DNA of 64,000 nucleotides from CADEDH01 sp965263455 (GTDB taxonomy: Bacteria; Actinomycetota; Acidimicrobiia; Acidimicrobiales; SZUA-35), in the NCBI GenBank assembly GCA_965263455.1, contig CBDHHN010000004.1:248001-312000 (forward strand), written 5' to 3'. Under the pieces are notes generated by a model. The model searched no databases and had not been told where the DNA came from. It saw only the letters and a list, made by a program, of their open reading frames with translations. The translations under genes and the position numbers were made by a program. Positions 1-8,708 of the stretch are shown here, one piece after another; positions within the stretch are counted from its first letter, which is position 1, and every line of letters begins with the position of its first letter.

Positions 1-900
1 GCCGCCATGAGTTCCATGGCCGCGGCGATGGTGATCGACTCGACCGGGCCGGTCGGGGCCATCGTCGTCGGGCTGGCCGTCGGGACCCTGGGGGGCCTCC
101 TCAACGGCCTGATCCACTGGTACGTCGGGCTCAACTCCTTCATCGTGACGCTGGGGACGCTGACCGCCTTCAGAGGCGTGGTCCTGCTGCTGAACGACGG
201 GCGGGAGAAGCTGATCGACAACCGCGAGTACGCCGAGACGCTCCGTGCCTGGGCCGGTGAGTTCGTCGGCTCGATCGAGCCCGCCTTGCTGGTGCTCATC
301 GCCGGGGCCGTCGCCACCGCCTACTTCGGCTACAACCGCCGCCGCAACGAGACGGCGGTCGCCGGTGCCGTCGCCCTCGTCGGGCTCGTGCTCACCGTCG
401 CCTTCGACTACTCGATCCGGATCGCCCATCAGACGCTGTTCATGGCCATCCTTCTGGCCCTCGTCTGGTTCATGCTCCGCTTCACCGTCACCGGCCGCCG
501 CCTGTACGCCACCGGTGGCAACCAGGACGCGGCCCGGGCCGCCGGGGTCGCCGTCGCCCGCTACAAGATCATGCCCTTCGTCCTCGTCGGCTTCTGTGCC
601 GGTAGCGCCGGGGTCATCAACCTGGCCCGGGTCGGGGCCGTCGCTCCCACCCTGTTCCAGACCCGGGAGCTCGACGTCATCGCCTCGGCCATCATCGGCG
701 GCGTCGCCCTGACCGGCGGCTCGGGCTCGGTGCTCAAGACCGTGGTCGGCGCCCTGCTGCTGTTCGTCATGACCAACGGCTTCACCATCATCGGGCTCTC
801 GCCCTTCCTCACCGAGATCGCCATCGGCACCCTCGTCATCCTCGCCGCCTCGCTCTACGTGGTCGCCGCCCGCCGGGCCGCCGCCGCCGGAAAGGTCTGA
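1..900 (+). CDS. Sugar ABC transporter permease, ribose/xylose family (5' partial)
   Basis: Inner-membrane permease of a sugar importer of the RbsC/XylH type (BPD_transp_2 family). It has about eight hydrophobic segments and the family motifs GGNQDAARAAGV and GGVALTGGSGS, near visible residues 165 and 235. The frame is open to the left edge, and about 300 residues are visible against the usual 320-350, so the true start probably lies upstream and the first ATG at base 7 is internal. The gene ends two bases before the ATPase gene. The substrate-binding protein is not visible and is expected upstream. The substrate cannot be read from the sequence; the downstream genes suggest a sugar acid, lactone or pentose. 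Confidence 0.88.
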   Translation, partial: AAMSSMAAAMVIDSTGPVGAIVVGLAVGTLGGLLNGLIHWYVGLNSFIVTLGTLTAFRGVVLLLNDGREKLIDNREYAETLRAWAGEFVGSIEPALLVLIAGAVATAYFGYNRRRNETAVAGAVALVGLVLTVAFDYSIRIAHQTLFMAILLALVWFMLRFTVTGRRLYATGGNQDAARAAGVAVARYKIMPFVLVGFCAGSAGVINLARVGAVAPTLFQTRELDVIASAIIGGVALTGGSGSVLKTVVGALLLFVMTNGFTIIGLSPFLTEIAIGTLVILAASLYVVAARRAAAAGKV

Positions 901-902
901 TC

Positions 903-1664
903 GTGTCCACCCCCGTCCTGCAAGCCCGGGACATCACCAAGACCTTCGGCGCCGTCGAGGCCCTGAAGGACGTCTCCTTCTCCATCGAGGCGGGCTCGAT
1001 CACCGGCCTCATCGGCGACAACGGCGCCGGCAAGTCGACCATGGTCAAGATCCTGTCCGGGATCTTCGGTCAGACCTCGGGCGAGCTGTTGCTCGACGGT
1101 GAGTCGCTGACGATGACCTCACCGGTCGACGCCCGGTCCAAGGGCATCGAGACCGTCCACCAGACCCTGGCCCTGGTCGAGGAATTCGACGTGGGCGAGA
1201 ACTTCTACCTCGGTCGGGAGGAGTCGACGTTCTGGCCGCTCCGGATCTGCCAGACCGGTCGGATGGCTCGCCAGGCCGAGGAGTCGATGCGCAACCTCGG
1301 CATCAACCTCCCCGGTGGCGTACGGCGCAAGGTCCGCTCCATGTCGGGCGGCCAGCGTCAGGCGGTGGCCATCGCCCGGGCCTCGTTCTGGCAGAGCCGT
1401 CTGCTTCTGCTCGACGAGCCCACCGCCGCCCTCGGCGTCCGCGAGTCCCGCCAGGTCCTCGATCTGGTCAAGCGGATGGCCTACGACCAGGGGGCTGCGG
1501 TCCTGCTCATCAGTCACAACATGCGCGACGTGGCCGAGCTGTGCGAGAAGGCGGTGGTCCTGCGTCAGGGTCGCCGGGTCGGGTACCTGACCGGTGACTT
1601 CTCCAGCGAGGACTGTGTGGCCTACATCACGGGAGCCCGGAGTGACGTCGACGTCGCCGGCTGA
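903..1664 (+). CDS. Sugar ABC transporter ATP-binding protein
   Basis: Cytoplasmic ATPase that powers the adjacent sugar permease. It carries Walker A (GDNGAGKST), the ABC signature (MSGGQRQ), Walker B (LLLLDEPTAAL) and the switch histidine in LLISHNM. At 253 residues it is a single nucleotide-binding domain, like FrcA-type proteins, rather than the duplicated RbsA form, so it should act as a homodimer. The GTG start follows a GGAAAGG ribosome-binding site by about seven bases. The end overlaps the start of the 6-phosphogluconate dehydrogenase gene, which argues for one transcript. Confidence 0.92.
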   Translation: MSTPVLQARDITKTFGAVEALKDVSFSIEAGSITGLIGDNGAGKSTMVKILSGIFGQTSGELLLDGESLTMTSPVDARSKGIETVHQTLALVEEFDVGENFYLGREESTFWPLRICQTGRMARQAEESMRNLGINLPGGVRRKVRSMSGGQRQAVAIARASFWQSRLLLLDEPTAALGVRESRQVLDLVKRMAYDQGAAVLLISHNMRDVAELCEKAVVLRQGRRVGYLTGDFSSEDCVAYITGARSDVDVAG

Positions 1665-3189
1665 GGCCTCCGACGGGCCGCCTGCCGACAATCGGGCCGG
1701 CACCGCCGACATCGGCGTGGTGGGCCTGGCCGTCATGGGCCAGAACCTCGTCCTCAATCTGGCCGACAACGGGTTCACGGTTGCCGCCCACAATCGCTCG
1801 TCGAGCCGGATCGACGAGCTCATGGACCGGGTCGAACCGAGCCATGACGTCCGACCGGCCCTGCACCTGGCCGATCTGGTGGCTCTCCTCTCCCGCCCCC
1901 GGATCGTCCTTCTGATGGTGCAGGCCGGTGCCGCCGTCGACCAGACCATCGACGCCTTGGTGCCCCTTCTCACACCGGGCGACGTGGTGGTCGACGGCGG
2001 CAACTCCCGCTGGACCGACAGCGAGCGACGCCAGCGTCTCCTGGCCGACAACGGCATCCACTTCGTGGGCGCCGGTGTCTCCGGCGGTGAGGAGGGGGCC
2101 CGACACGGCCCGTCGATCATGCCCGGCGGTGACGCCGCGGCCTGGCCCGCCCTCCGGCCGCTGTTGGAGGCGGTGGCGGCCCGGGCCGAAGTCGACGACC
2201 AACCGTGCGTCTCCTGGCTCGGCCCCGGCGGGGCCGGGCACTTCGTCAAGATGATCCACAACGGCATCGAGTACGGCGACATGCAGGTGCTGGCCGAGGC
2301 CCACACCCTGCTGCGGGCGGCCGGCTACGAGCCCGCCCGTCAGGCCGAGCTGTTCGCCGAGTGGAATCGGGGCCGCCTGCGGTCGTACCTGGTCGAGATC
2401 ACGGCCGAGATCCTGGCCGCCACCGACGACAACGGCGCCGACAACGGCGACGACAACGGCGCCGAGGGCGGACCCCTCATCGACGTGATCCTCGATGCCG
2501 CGGGCCAGAAGGGCACCGGCCGCTGGACCGTCAACGCCGCCATGGACACCGGCCAGCCCATGATGCTGGTGGCCGAGGCCGTCGGAGCCCGGATGGTGTC
2601 GGCCCTGGTCGAGACCCGGGCCGCCGTGGCCGCCCGCTATCCCGACCAGCCGCCGGCCCCGACCGGCCTCGATCTGGACGATGTCGAGGCCGCCCTCCAC
2701 ACGGCCAAGATCATCTCCTACGCCCAGGGGTTCATGGTGCTCGACGCCGCCTCCCGGGACCACGGCTGGGATCTCGACCTGGCCGCCGTGGCCCGACTGT
2801 GGCGAGGTGGCTGCATCATCCGGGCCGCCTTCCTCGACGACATCGCCGCCGCCTTCACCTGGGACGAGTCGGTGGCGAGCGAGGGGGTCACCACCAATCT
2901 GATCCTGACCGACACCTTCGCCCCCGACCTGGCGGCCGGGTCCGAGTCGCTGCGTCGGGTGGTGGTGGCGGCCATGGCGGCCGGGATCCCGGTCCCGGCG
3001 TTGGCCTCGGCCCTGGCCTTCTTCGACGGCATGCGGACGGCCCGGGGCTCGGGCCACCTCATCCAGGCCCAGCGCGACTACTTCGGCGCCCACACCTATG
3101 AGCGCCTCGACCGACCCCGAGGCGAGTTCTTCCACACCGACTGGATCGGCTCCGGCGGGGCCGCCGTCTCCGGCAGCTACCGGGCCTGA
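1642..3189 (+). CDS. gnd: 6-phosphogluconate dehydrogenase, decarboxylating
   Basis: Oxidatively decarboxylates 6-phosphogluconate to ribulose 5-phosphate and CO2 with NADP. The N-terminal Rossmann motif is GLAVMGQNL. The substrate/catalytic stretch KMIHNGIEYGDMQ is present, as are the C-terminal signatures YAQGFMVLDAAS and RGGCIIRAAFLDD. I chose the GTG at 1642, preceded by GGGAG, rather than an upstream start inside the ATPase gene. The product is about 515 residues, longer than the usual 470-480. The excess is the N-terminal tail and an Asp/Asn/Gly repeat insert encoded at 2425-2472. The gene sits inside a sugar-acid operon, so it probably drains gluconate carbon and may not be the organism's only Gnd. 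Confidence 0.93.
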   Translation: MTSTSPAEASDGPPADNRAGTADIGVVGLAVMGQNLVLNLADNGFTVAAHNRSSSRIDELMDRVEPSHDVRPALHLADLVALLSRPRIVLLMVQAGAAVDQTIDALVPLLTPGDVVVDGGNSRWTDSERRQRLLADNGIHFVGAGVSGGEEGARHGPSIMPGGDAAAWPALRPLLEAVAARAEVDDQPCVSWLGPGGAGHFVKMIHNGIEYGDMQVLAEAHTLLRAAGYEPARQAELFAEWNRGRLRSYLVEITAEILAATDDNGADNGDDNGAEGGPLIDVILDAAGQKGTGRWTVNAAMDTGQPMMLVAEAVGARMVSALVETRAAVAARYPDQPPAPTGLDLDDVEAALHTAKIISYAQGFMVLDAASRDHGWDLDLAAVARLWRGGCIIRAAFLDDIAAAFTWDESVASEGVTTNLILTDTFAPDLAAGSESLRRVVVAAMAAGIPVPALASALAFFDGMRTARGSGHLIQAQRDYFGAHTYERLDRPRGEFFHTDWIGSGGAAVSGSYRA

Positions 3190-3253
3190 CCCGGACGCTC
3201 TCCCCCGTTCCCCTTCCTCCCACCACGCCCACTCCCGAAAGGCTCAGCGCTCC

Positions 3254-4381
3254 ATGCTCGACTCCTCCTACCAGCTCCTCGTCGGCACCTACAGCGAGCT
3301 CGACGTCCTGGCCCACCAGCCCTATGCCCCCACCCCGGGCGCCGGCATCTACTCCATGACCCTCGACACCGACGGTCGGCTGCGCCAGACCGAGGTGACC
3401 GAGGTCCTCAATCCGGCGGTGCTCATCCCCGGGGCCGACGGCTCCTCGATCTACGCCATCCTCGAGACCATCAAGGACGAGGGCGACGTCGTCCGGTACG
3501 GGGTCGAGGCCGATGGCGGCCTGAGCCGGCTCGACGACTACCGGGCCTCGGGTCGCTCGACCTGCTACCTGGCCCTGGCGCCCAACCGCGACGCCGCCAT
3601 CGTCATCAACTACTGGGACGCCATCATCGATGTGGCCGAGGTCGACGGCGAGGGTCGCCTGGGCTCGACCATCCAGAGCTTCAAGCAGTTCCACCGGCCC
3701 GAGGGGACCTGGCGCCAGGTCACCGACCGGGAGGACCACTGGGGCAACCGCCAGGTCGGCCCCCACGCCCACTGCGCCCACTTCTGGCGCCAGTGGGTCT
3801 TCATCCCGGACCTGGGCGAGAACGCCGTGTTCCAGTACCGCTGGGATCCGACGGCCCGCCGCCTGGCGCCCGAGACCCACATCGCCTTCGCCGAGGGCTC
3901 CGGGCCCCGGCACATGGCCATGCACCCCACGCTCGACCTCTGCTACGTCTCGAACGAGCTGTTCAACACGGTCTGCGCCGCCCACCTGGACGACAGCGAC
4001 CCGACGACGGTCAAGGAGCGGCTGGTGCCGTTCCAGTACGAGTCGACCGTCGACGACGACTCGATCACGAGCTACGTCTCGGAGATCCGCCTGTCGCCCG
4101 ATGCCCGCTTCCTCTACGTCTCCAACCGGGGCCACAACTCCCTGGCCATCTTCGCCGTGGCTGACGACGGCAGCCTGACCCGGACCGGGATCGTGCCCAC
4201 CGGCGGCAAGTTCCCCCGCCACTTCTCCATCACGCCCTGCGGCAAGGCCGTCATCGTGGCCAATCAGGACTCCGGCCACGTCCGGGTCTTCGCCCGCGAC
4301 GTCGAGACCGGCGACCTGACCATGACGGACGAGATCCAGGAGATCCCGGCCCCCAACTACATCCGCTTCATCAACCTCTGA
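3254..4381 (+). CDS. Lactonase family protein (seven-bladed beta-propeller, 6-phosphogluconolactonase-like)
   Basis: Resembles the YbhE/Pgl beta-propeller lactonase family, which opens sugar lactones such as 6-phosphogluconolactone. Typical elements are an N-terminal VGTY strand, the GSGPRHMAMHP segment, YVSNRGHNSLAIF and the closing GGKFPRHFSI repeat. The chosen ATG gives 375 residues; in-frame upstream ATGs lie within gnd and lack a good ribosome-binding site, while GAAAGG precedes this one. The stop overlaps the next ATG by one base. A lactonase beside gnd and the idonate enzymes fits a lactone-to-acid step, but the actual lactone is unknown. Some family members have non-lactonase roles. 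Confidence 0.82.
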   Translation: MLDSSYQLLVGTYSELDVLAHQPYAPTPGAGIYSMTLDTDGRLRQTEVTEVLNPAVLIPGADGSSIYAILETIKDEGDVVRYGVEADGGLSRLDDYRASGRSTCYLALAPNRDAAIVINYWDAIIDVAEVDGEGRLGSTIQSFKQFHRPEGTWRQVTDREDHWGNRQVGPHAHCAHFWRQWVFIPDLGENAVFQYRWDPTARRLAPETHIAFAEGSGPRHMAMHPTLDLCYVSNELFNTVCAAHLDDSDPTTVKERLVPFQYESTVDDDSITSYVSEIRLSPDARFLYVSNRGHNSLAIFAVADDGSLTRTGIVPTGGKFPRHFSITPCGKAVIVANQDSGHVRVFARDVETGDLTMTDEIQEIPAPNYIRFINL

Positions 4382-5163
4382 TGGTCAAGATCTCCGCCAA
4401 CCTCGGCTTCCTGTGGACCGACCGACCCCTGCCCGACCGTCTCCGGGCGGCGGCCGCCGCCGGCTTCTCCGCCGTGGAGGTCCACTTCCCCTACGAGCAT
4501 CCGGCGGCCGAGATCGCCGACCTGCTCGACGAATTGGGCCTGACCATGGTCGGGCTCAACACCGCCCTCGGGGCCAACGGCCAGGCCGATCTCGGTGTCG
4601 CCGCCCGGCCCGGGCGGGAGGACGAGGCGGCCGCCATCATCGACCAGGCCATCACCTATGCCGCCACCGTCAAGGCCGGCTACGTCAGCGTCGTCGCCGG
4701 ACGGACGGCCGAGGAGGCCGCCGGACACGATGCCTGCGAGGCCGTGTTTCGCCGCAACCTGGCCCTGGCCTGCGAACAGGCCTCGGCCCACGGCATCACG
4801 ATCGTGATGGAGCCGCTCAGCGTCCAGGCCGCGCCGGGCTTCCACCTGAGCCGGCTGGAACAGGCGCTGGAGACGATCGAGGCCGTCGGCGCCGACAACC
4901 TCGGCGTCATGCTCGACTGCTTCCACACCCAGGTCACCCAGGGCAACGTCGTGACCTGGATGCGGGAGTGCCTGCCCGTACTGGGCCACGTGCAGATCGC
5001 CTCGGTGCCCGACCGATCCGAGCCCGACGACGGCGAACTGGCCTACGACTACATCCTCGGCGCCCTCGACGAGATGGGCTACGAGCGCTTCGTCGGCGCC
5101 GAGTACACCCCGGCCACCACGGTCGAGGCCGGCCTCGGCTGGTTCGACCGCTACCGGGCCTGA
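4381..5163 (+). CDS. hyi: Hydroxypyruvate isomerase family protein
   Basis: TIM-barrel protein of the xylose-isomerase-like superfamily. The N-terminus (KISANLGFLWTD...AGFSAVEVHFPYEH) follows hydroxypyruvate isomerase. Metal-binding acidic residues fall in IVMEPLS and VMLDCFHTQ, followed by GHVQIASVPDRSEPDDGE and the late VGAEYTP. At 260 residues it has the family length. Hyi interconverts hydroxypyruvate and tartronate semialdehyde, and relatives act on other hydroxy-keto acids. Its ATG shares one base with the lactonase stop, so translation is probably coupled. Its link with the idonate enzymes is unexplained; it could handle a side product or a different keto-sugar. Confidence 0.82.
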   Translation: MVKISANLGFLWTDRPLPDRLRAAAAAGFSAVEVHFPYEHPAAEIADLLDELGLTMVGLNTALGANGQADLGVAARPGREDEAAAIIDQAITYAATVKAGYVSVVAGRTAEEAAGHDACEAVFRRNLALACEQASAHGITIVMEPLSVQAAPGFHLSRLEQALETIEAVGADNLGVMLDCFHTQVTQGNVVTWMRECLPVLGHVQIASVPDRSEPDDGELAYDYILGALDEMGYERFVGAEYTPATTVEAGLGWFDRYRA

Positions 5164-5205
5164 CCCGGCGTTCGCTCTCTTCGTTCCTCTCTCCAAGGAG
5201 ATCCC

Positions 5206-5946
5206 ATGTCCAGAGTTGCCGTCATCACCGGCGGTGGGCGCGGTATCGGCCGGGCTGTGGCCCTTGGCCTCAGCGCCGACGGCTGGTCGGTCGCCATCGC
5301 CGGCCGGACCCAGGCCTCACTCGACGAGACGGCCGCCGCCGTCGCCGGGCCGGTCCTGGCCCGGGCCACCGACGTGGCCGACGTCGATCAGGTCGAGGCC
5401 CTGTTCGACCACACCGTCGAGGCCTTCGGCCGGGTCGACCTGCTGTTCAACAACGCAGGCTTGGCCGCCCCGGCCGTCCCCGTCGACGAACTCGACGTCG
5501 ACGTGTGGCACCAGGTGGTCGGGGCCAACCTCACCGGGTCGTTCCTGTGCGCCCGGGCCGCCTTCGCCCGCATGCGCCACCAGGACCCGGCCGGGGGCCG
5601 CATCATCAACAACGGTTCGGTGTCGGCCGAGGCCCCCCGACCGTTCTCGGCCCCCTACACCTCGACCAAGCACGCCATCACCGGCTTGACCAAGTCGCTG
5701 TCACTCGACGGGCGGGCCTTCGGGATCGCCTGCTCCCAGATCGATCTGGGCAACGTCAGCTCCGACATGGGTGACCAGATGGCGGCCGGAGTGCTCCAGC
5801 CCGACGGCTCGACCCGGCCCGAGCCCGTCATCGCCGTCGATCACGTGGTCGACACCGTCCGCCTCATGGCCGACCTCCCCCTGGAGGCCAACGTCCTCCG
5901 GGTGACGCTGATGGCCAACGGCATGCCGTTCGTGGGTCGGGGGTGA
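5206..5946 (+). CDS. SDR family oxidoreductase
   Basis: Classical short-chain dehydrogenase/reductase of 246 residues. It has the nucleotide motif TGGGRGIG near residue 8, NNAG near residue 83 and the catalytic pair YTSTK near residue 150 with an upstream serine in NGSVSAEA. A strong ribosome-binding site (AAGGAG) lies eight bases before the ATG. Its stop overlaps the start of the next SDR gene. The substrate cannot be deduced. Position in the sugar-acid operon suggests oxidation or reduction of a polyol, keto-acid or lactone. Confidence 0.85.
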   Translation: MSRVAVITGGGRGIGRAVALGLSADGWSVAIAGRTQASLDETAAAVAGPVLARATDVADVDQVEALFDHTVEAFGRVDLLFNNAGLAAPAVPVDELDVDVWHQVVGANLTGSFLCARAAFARMRHQDPAGGRIINNGSVSAEAPRPFSAPYTSTKHAITGLTKSLSLDGRAFGIACSQIDLGNVSSDMGDQMAAGVLQPDGSTRPEPVIAVDHVVDTVRLMADLPLEANVLRVTLMANGMPFVGRG

Positions 5947-6758
5947 CGGCCATGACGACCTCTCCTTCCTCTTCTTCTTCCTCCTCTTCTTCCACCTCTT
6001 CTTCCTTCGACCTCGACGGGCGCCTGGCGCTCATCACCGGGTCGAGCCGGGGCATCGGCCGGGCCCTGGCCGAAGCCCTCGGCCACGCCGGGGCCCACGT
6101 GGTGCTCAACGGTCGGGGCCTCGAAGCCCTGGAGCAGACGGCCGGGGAGCTGACGGCGAAGGGCATCACCGCGCACGTCCGGGCCGGCGACGTCACCGAC
6201 GAGGACGCCGTGGTCGCCCTGGTCGCCTCGGTCGAGGACGAGCTGGGGCCGCTGGAGATCCTGGTCAACAACGCCGGGGTCCAGCAGCGGGCGCCGTTCC
6301 TGGAGTTCCCGGTGGACGACTTCCGTCGTCTGCTCGAGGTCAACCTGGTCGGACCGTTCCTGGTGGCCCAGGCCGTCGGCCGGGCCATGGCCGCCCGAGG
6401 CCGGGGCAAGATCATCAACATCGGTTCGGTCCAGTCGCAACTCGGCCGACCCACCATCGCCCCGTACACGGCGACCAAGGGTGGGCTGACCCTGCTGACC
6501 CGGGGCCTGTGCGCCGACCTCGGCCCCCAGGGCATCCAGGTCAACTGTCTGGCTCCCGGCTACTTCGCCACCGAGCTGACGGCGGCCCTGGTCGACGATC
6601 CGGAGTTCTCGGCCTGGGTGGCCCAGCGAACCCCGGCCGGCCGGTGGGGCAGGGTCGAGGAACTGGGCGGCACGGCGGTGTTCCTGGCCTCCGATGCCAG
6701 CAGCTTCGTGAACGGGCAGACGATCTTCGTCGACGGCGGCATGACGGCGGTGGTGTGA
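5943..6758 (+). CDS. idnO: 5-keto-D-gluconate 5-reductase / gluconate 5-dehydrogenase-like SDR
   Basis: SDR that resembles Escherichia coli IdnO along its length: GSSRGIGRALA, LVNNAGVQQRAPF, NIGSVQSQLGR, YTATKGGLTLLTRG, and the C-terminal RTPAGRWG and FVNGQTIFVDGGM. IdnO reduces 5-ketogluconate to gluconate with NAD(P)H. The catalytic Ser, Tyr and Lys are all present. The N-terminus before the SDR core is unusual: a serine/threonine-rich run encoded by a polypyrimidine tract (about 5955-6006), absent from the enzymes it resembles. The GTG start overlaps the previous stop; an ATG four codons later is an alternative. It lies directly before idnD, the pairing expected for idonate catabolism. Confidence 0.82.
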   Translation: MTAMTTSPSSSSSSSSSTSSSFDLDGRLALITGSSRGIGRALAEALGHAGAHVVLNGRGLEALEQTAGELTAKGITAHVRAGDVTDEDAVVALVASVEDELGPLEILVNNAGVQQRAPFLEFPVDDFRRLLEVNLVGPFLVAQAVGRAMAARGRGKIINIGSVQSQLGRPTIAPYTATKGGLTLLTRGLCADLGPQGIQVNCLAPGYFATELTAALVDDPEFSAWVAQRTPAGRWGRVEELGGTAVFLASDASSFVNGQTIFVDGGMTAVV

Positions 6759-6759
6759 G

Positions 6760-7800
6760 ATGAGCGATGTGCACAATCACGCCGTGGTCATCCACGGCGC
6801 CGGCGACGTCCGCTACGAGGAACGACCCGAGCCCCTTCCCGCAGCCGGTCAGGCCCAGGTCCAGGTCGAGCTGGGCGGCATCTGCGGCTCGGACCTCAGC
6901 TACTTCCGCCATGGGGCGGTCGGCGACTTCCGCGTCACCGCGCCCATGATCCTCGGTCACGAGGTGGTGGGCCGCGTCCGCACCGTCGGAGCCGGGGTGT
7001 CGGCCGGCGCCGAGGGCGAGCGGGTCGTGGTCGACCCGTCCAGCCCGTGCGGCGTCTGCGACCGCTGCCGGGAGGGCCGCCCCAACGCCTGCCTGCAGCC
7101 GACCTTCCTGGGCAGCGCCTCGACCGACCCCCACGTCGACGGCGGCTTCAGCCGCCTGCTGGTGACCAAGAGCGAGAACCTGGTCCCGGTGCCCGCCGGG
7201 CTGCCGTCGGCCGACGTGGTCTTCGCCGAGCCGCTGGCCGTCACCGTCCACGCCCTGGCCCGGGCCGGTGGTGCCGCCGGGAAACGGGTGCTCGTCGTGG
7301 GGGCCGGGCCCATCGGGGCCATGGCCGTCGCCGCCGCGTCGCGAACCGGCGCGGCCGAGGTCGTCGCCACCGACCTCGATCCGGCCCGCTTGGCCATCGC
7401 CCGCCAGGTCGGGGCCCACGCCGCCCTCGACGCGGCCGAGGCCGAGTTCGACGCCGAGTTCGACCTGGTACTCGACGCCTCGGGTTCAGCCCCGGGGATC
7501 GCCTCGGCCCTGGCCGCCACCCGGAAGGCCGGCACCCTGGTGCTGGTCGGTCTGCCCCATGGCGGACCGATCCAGGTGCCGTTGGGTTTGACCGTGACCC
7601 GCGAGATCGACGTCCTCGGATCGTTCCGGTTCTGCCATGATGAGTTCGTGCAGGCCGTCGAACTGCTGGGTGACGGGCTCGACCTCGGGCCCCTGCTGAC
7701 CGACAGTTTCTCGGCCGCCGCCGCGCCCGAGGCCTTCGGCGTGGCCGTTGGCGCCGGGAGCATGAAGGTGCAGCTCGACTTCGGCCCGTCATCGGTGTGA
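6760..7800 (+). CDS. idnD: L-idonate 5-dehydrogenase-like zinc alcohol dehydrogenase
   Basis: Medium-chain zinc dehydrogenase of 346 residues. The catalytic zinc site is GGICGSDLSYFRHG plus ILGHE. The structural zinc cysteines are in PCGVCDRCREGRPNAC. The conserved DGGFSRL and FAEPLAVTVHAL follow, and the Rossmann motif is GAGPIGAMA. The late ...EIDVLGSFRF segment matches E. coli IdnD, which oxidises L-idonate to 5-ketogluconate. The ATG lies one base after the idnO stop. With idnO it forms a two-step idonate-to-gluconate route. A related polyol such as L-iditol or sorbitol is an alternative substrate. Confidence 0.84.
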   Translation: MSDVHNHAVVIHGAGDVRYEERPEPLPAAGQAQVQVELGGICGSDLSYFRHGAVGDFRVTAPMILGHEVVGRVRTVGAGVSAGAEGERVVVDPSSPCGVCDRCREGRPNACLQPTFLGSASTDPHVDGGFSRLLVTKSENLVPVPAGLPSADVVFAEPLAVTVHALARAGGAAGKRVLVVGAGPIGAMAVAAASRTGAAEVVATDLDPARLAIARQVGAHAALDAAEAEFDAEFDLVLDASGSAPGIASALAATRKAGTLVLVGLPHGGPIQVPLGLTVTREIDVLGSFRFCHDEFVQAVELLGDGLDLGPLLTDSFSAAAAPEAFGVAVGAGSMKVQLDFGPSSV

Positions 7801-8306
7801 GCAATCACATCGTGGTCACGGGGCTGATGGGGGCGGGCAAGACGACCCTGGCCCATGGCCTCGGTCAGGCCCTTGGTCGACCCGTCCGGGACTCCGACGG
7901 CGACATCGAGGCGCTGTTCGGCGTGACGGGCCGCGCCATCGCCGCCACCGACGGCGTCGACGCCCTCCACCGGCTGGAGGAGGCGGTGCTGCTCGGCGCT
8001 CTGGCCGAGTCGACACCGACCATCATCGCCGCTGCCGCCTGGGTGGTGGAGGACGAGTGGTGCCGTCGGGCCCTGGCCCGCCGGGCTTGGGTCGTCGTGC
8101 TCGATGCTGACGTCGATCGTCTGCTCGACCGCTTCGCCCCCGACGACCATCGTCGGGCCATGGAGCGCACGGAGTTGGCCGCCCTGGCCGACCGCCGCCG
8201 TCCCCTCTTCGAGACCGTGGCCGATCTCATCCTCGACGGGGGCACCGAGCCGGCCGTCGTTCTGGCGCTCGCCCTCGACGGCTACCGCTCCCAGCTCGCG
8301 ACCTGA
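7797..8306 (+). CDS. Small P-loop kinase, shikimate-kinase/gluconokinase-like
   Basis: A 169-residue nucleoside-triphosphate-binding protein with Walker A TGLMGAGKTT at residue 8. A DSDGDIE motif and a LHRLEE stretch resemble shikimate kinase more than GntK. It is the last gene of the sugar-acid operon and its GTG overlaps the idnD stop by four bases. Context calls for a gluconokinase to feed Gnd, so I infer phosphorylation of gluconate or a similar acid by a shikimate-kinase-like fold. It could instead be an ordinary shikimate kinase paralogue. The lid and arginine positions that would settle this are not obvious. Confidence 0.6.
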   Translation: MSNHIVVTGLMGAGKTTLAHGLGQALGRPVRDSDGDIEALFGVTGRAIAATDGVDALHRLEEAVLLGALAESTPTIIAAAAWVVEDEWCRRALARRAWVVVLDADVDRLLDRFAPDDHRRAMERTELAALADRRRPLFETVADLILDGGTEPAVVLALALDGYRSQLAT

Positions 8307-8702
8307 GCGACCTGCCGGCCCCGGCCGCGCCCCCCGGCCGTTGCACCGGGCCGATGAGACAACGCCACCAGGCGGCCCCCGTCCTGGTGCACGCCGAACA
8401 GCGTCCCGCCGTTCAGTGACGGTTCACCTTGTGCGTTGTACCTGTTCACAGGACTGCAGTCGAAGGCTCTGTGCTGCTGGATGCGACGTCCGGCGGTCGC
8501 TGGAAGCTTCATAGCGGCCGTCTGGAGGTGACAGAGAAGCTGAAGACGTCGAAGGCGCCGACGACCGTTCTTGGTTTGCGGGCCTGCTGTTTCGCCGACG
8601 GTTTCTGCATCCCGTCGGATGGGCGAGCTACTCGAATAGCTCCCCGATGGGCGGGAACTTTCACCCCATGTACACCCAGAATCCAGCTGAAGTAGCGTCC
8701 GA
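8307..8702. other. Gene-free spacer after the sugar-acid operon
   Basis: Roughly 400 bases with lower G+C and no codon bias typical of the neighbours. The longest frame on the + strand has no ribosome-binding site and no recognisable motif. A TAGCGT element at 8693-8698, just before the next gene, may be its -10 box. The base composition change marks the left side of an accessory region. Confidence 0.5.
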
Positions 8703-8708
8703 GTGATT

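Noticed and set aside
2205..3101. Long Arg/Pro/Gly-rich frame inside gnd
   Set aside because: This is a shadow frame of a well-supported gene. Similar Arg-rich shadows occur across most genes here because of high G+C.
8429..8695. Possible small + strand gene before the DUF2510 protein
   Set aside because: No ribosome-binding site, no domain, many Cys/Arg of random type, and no codon bias.
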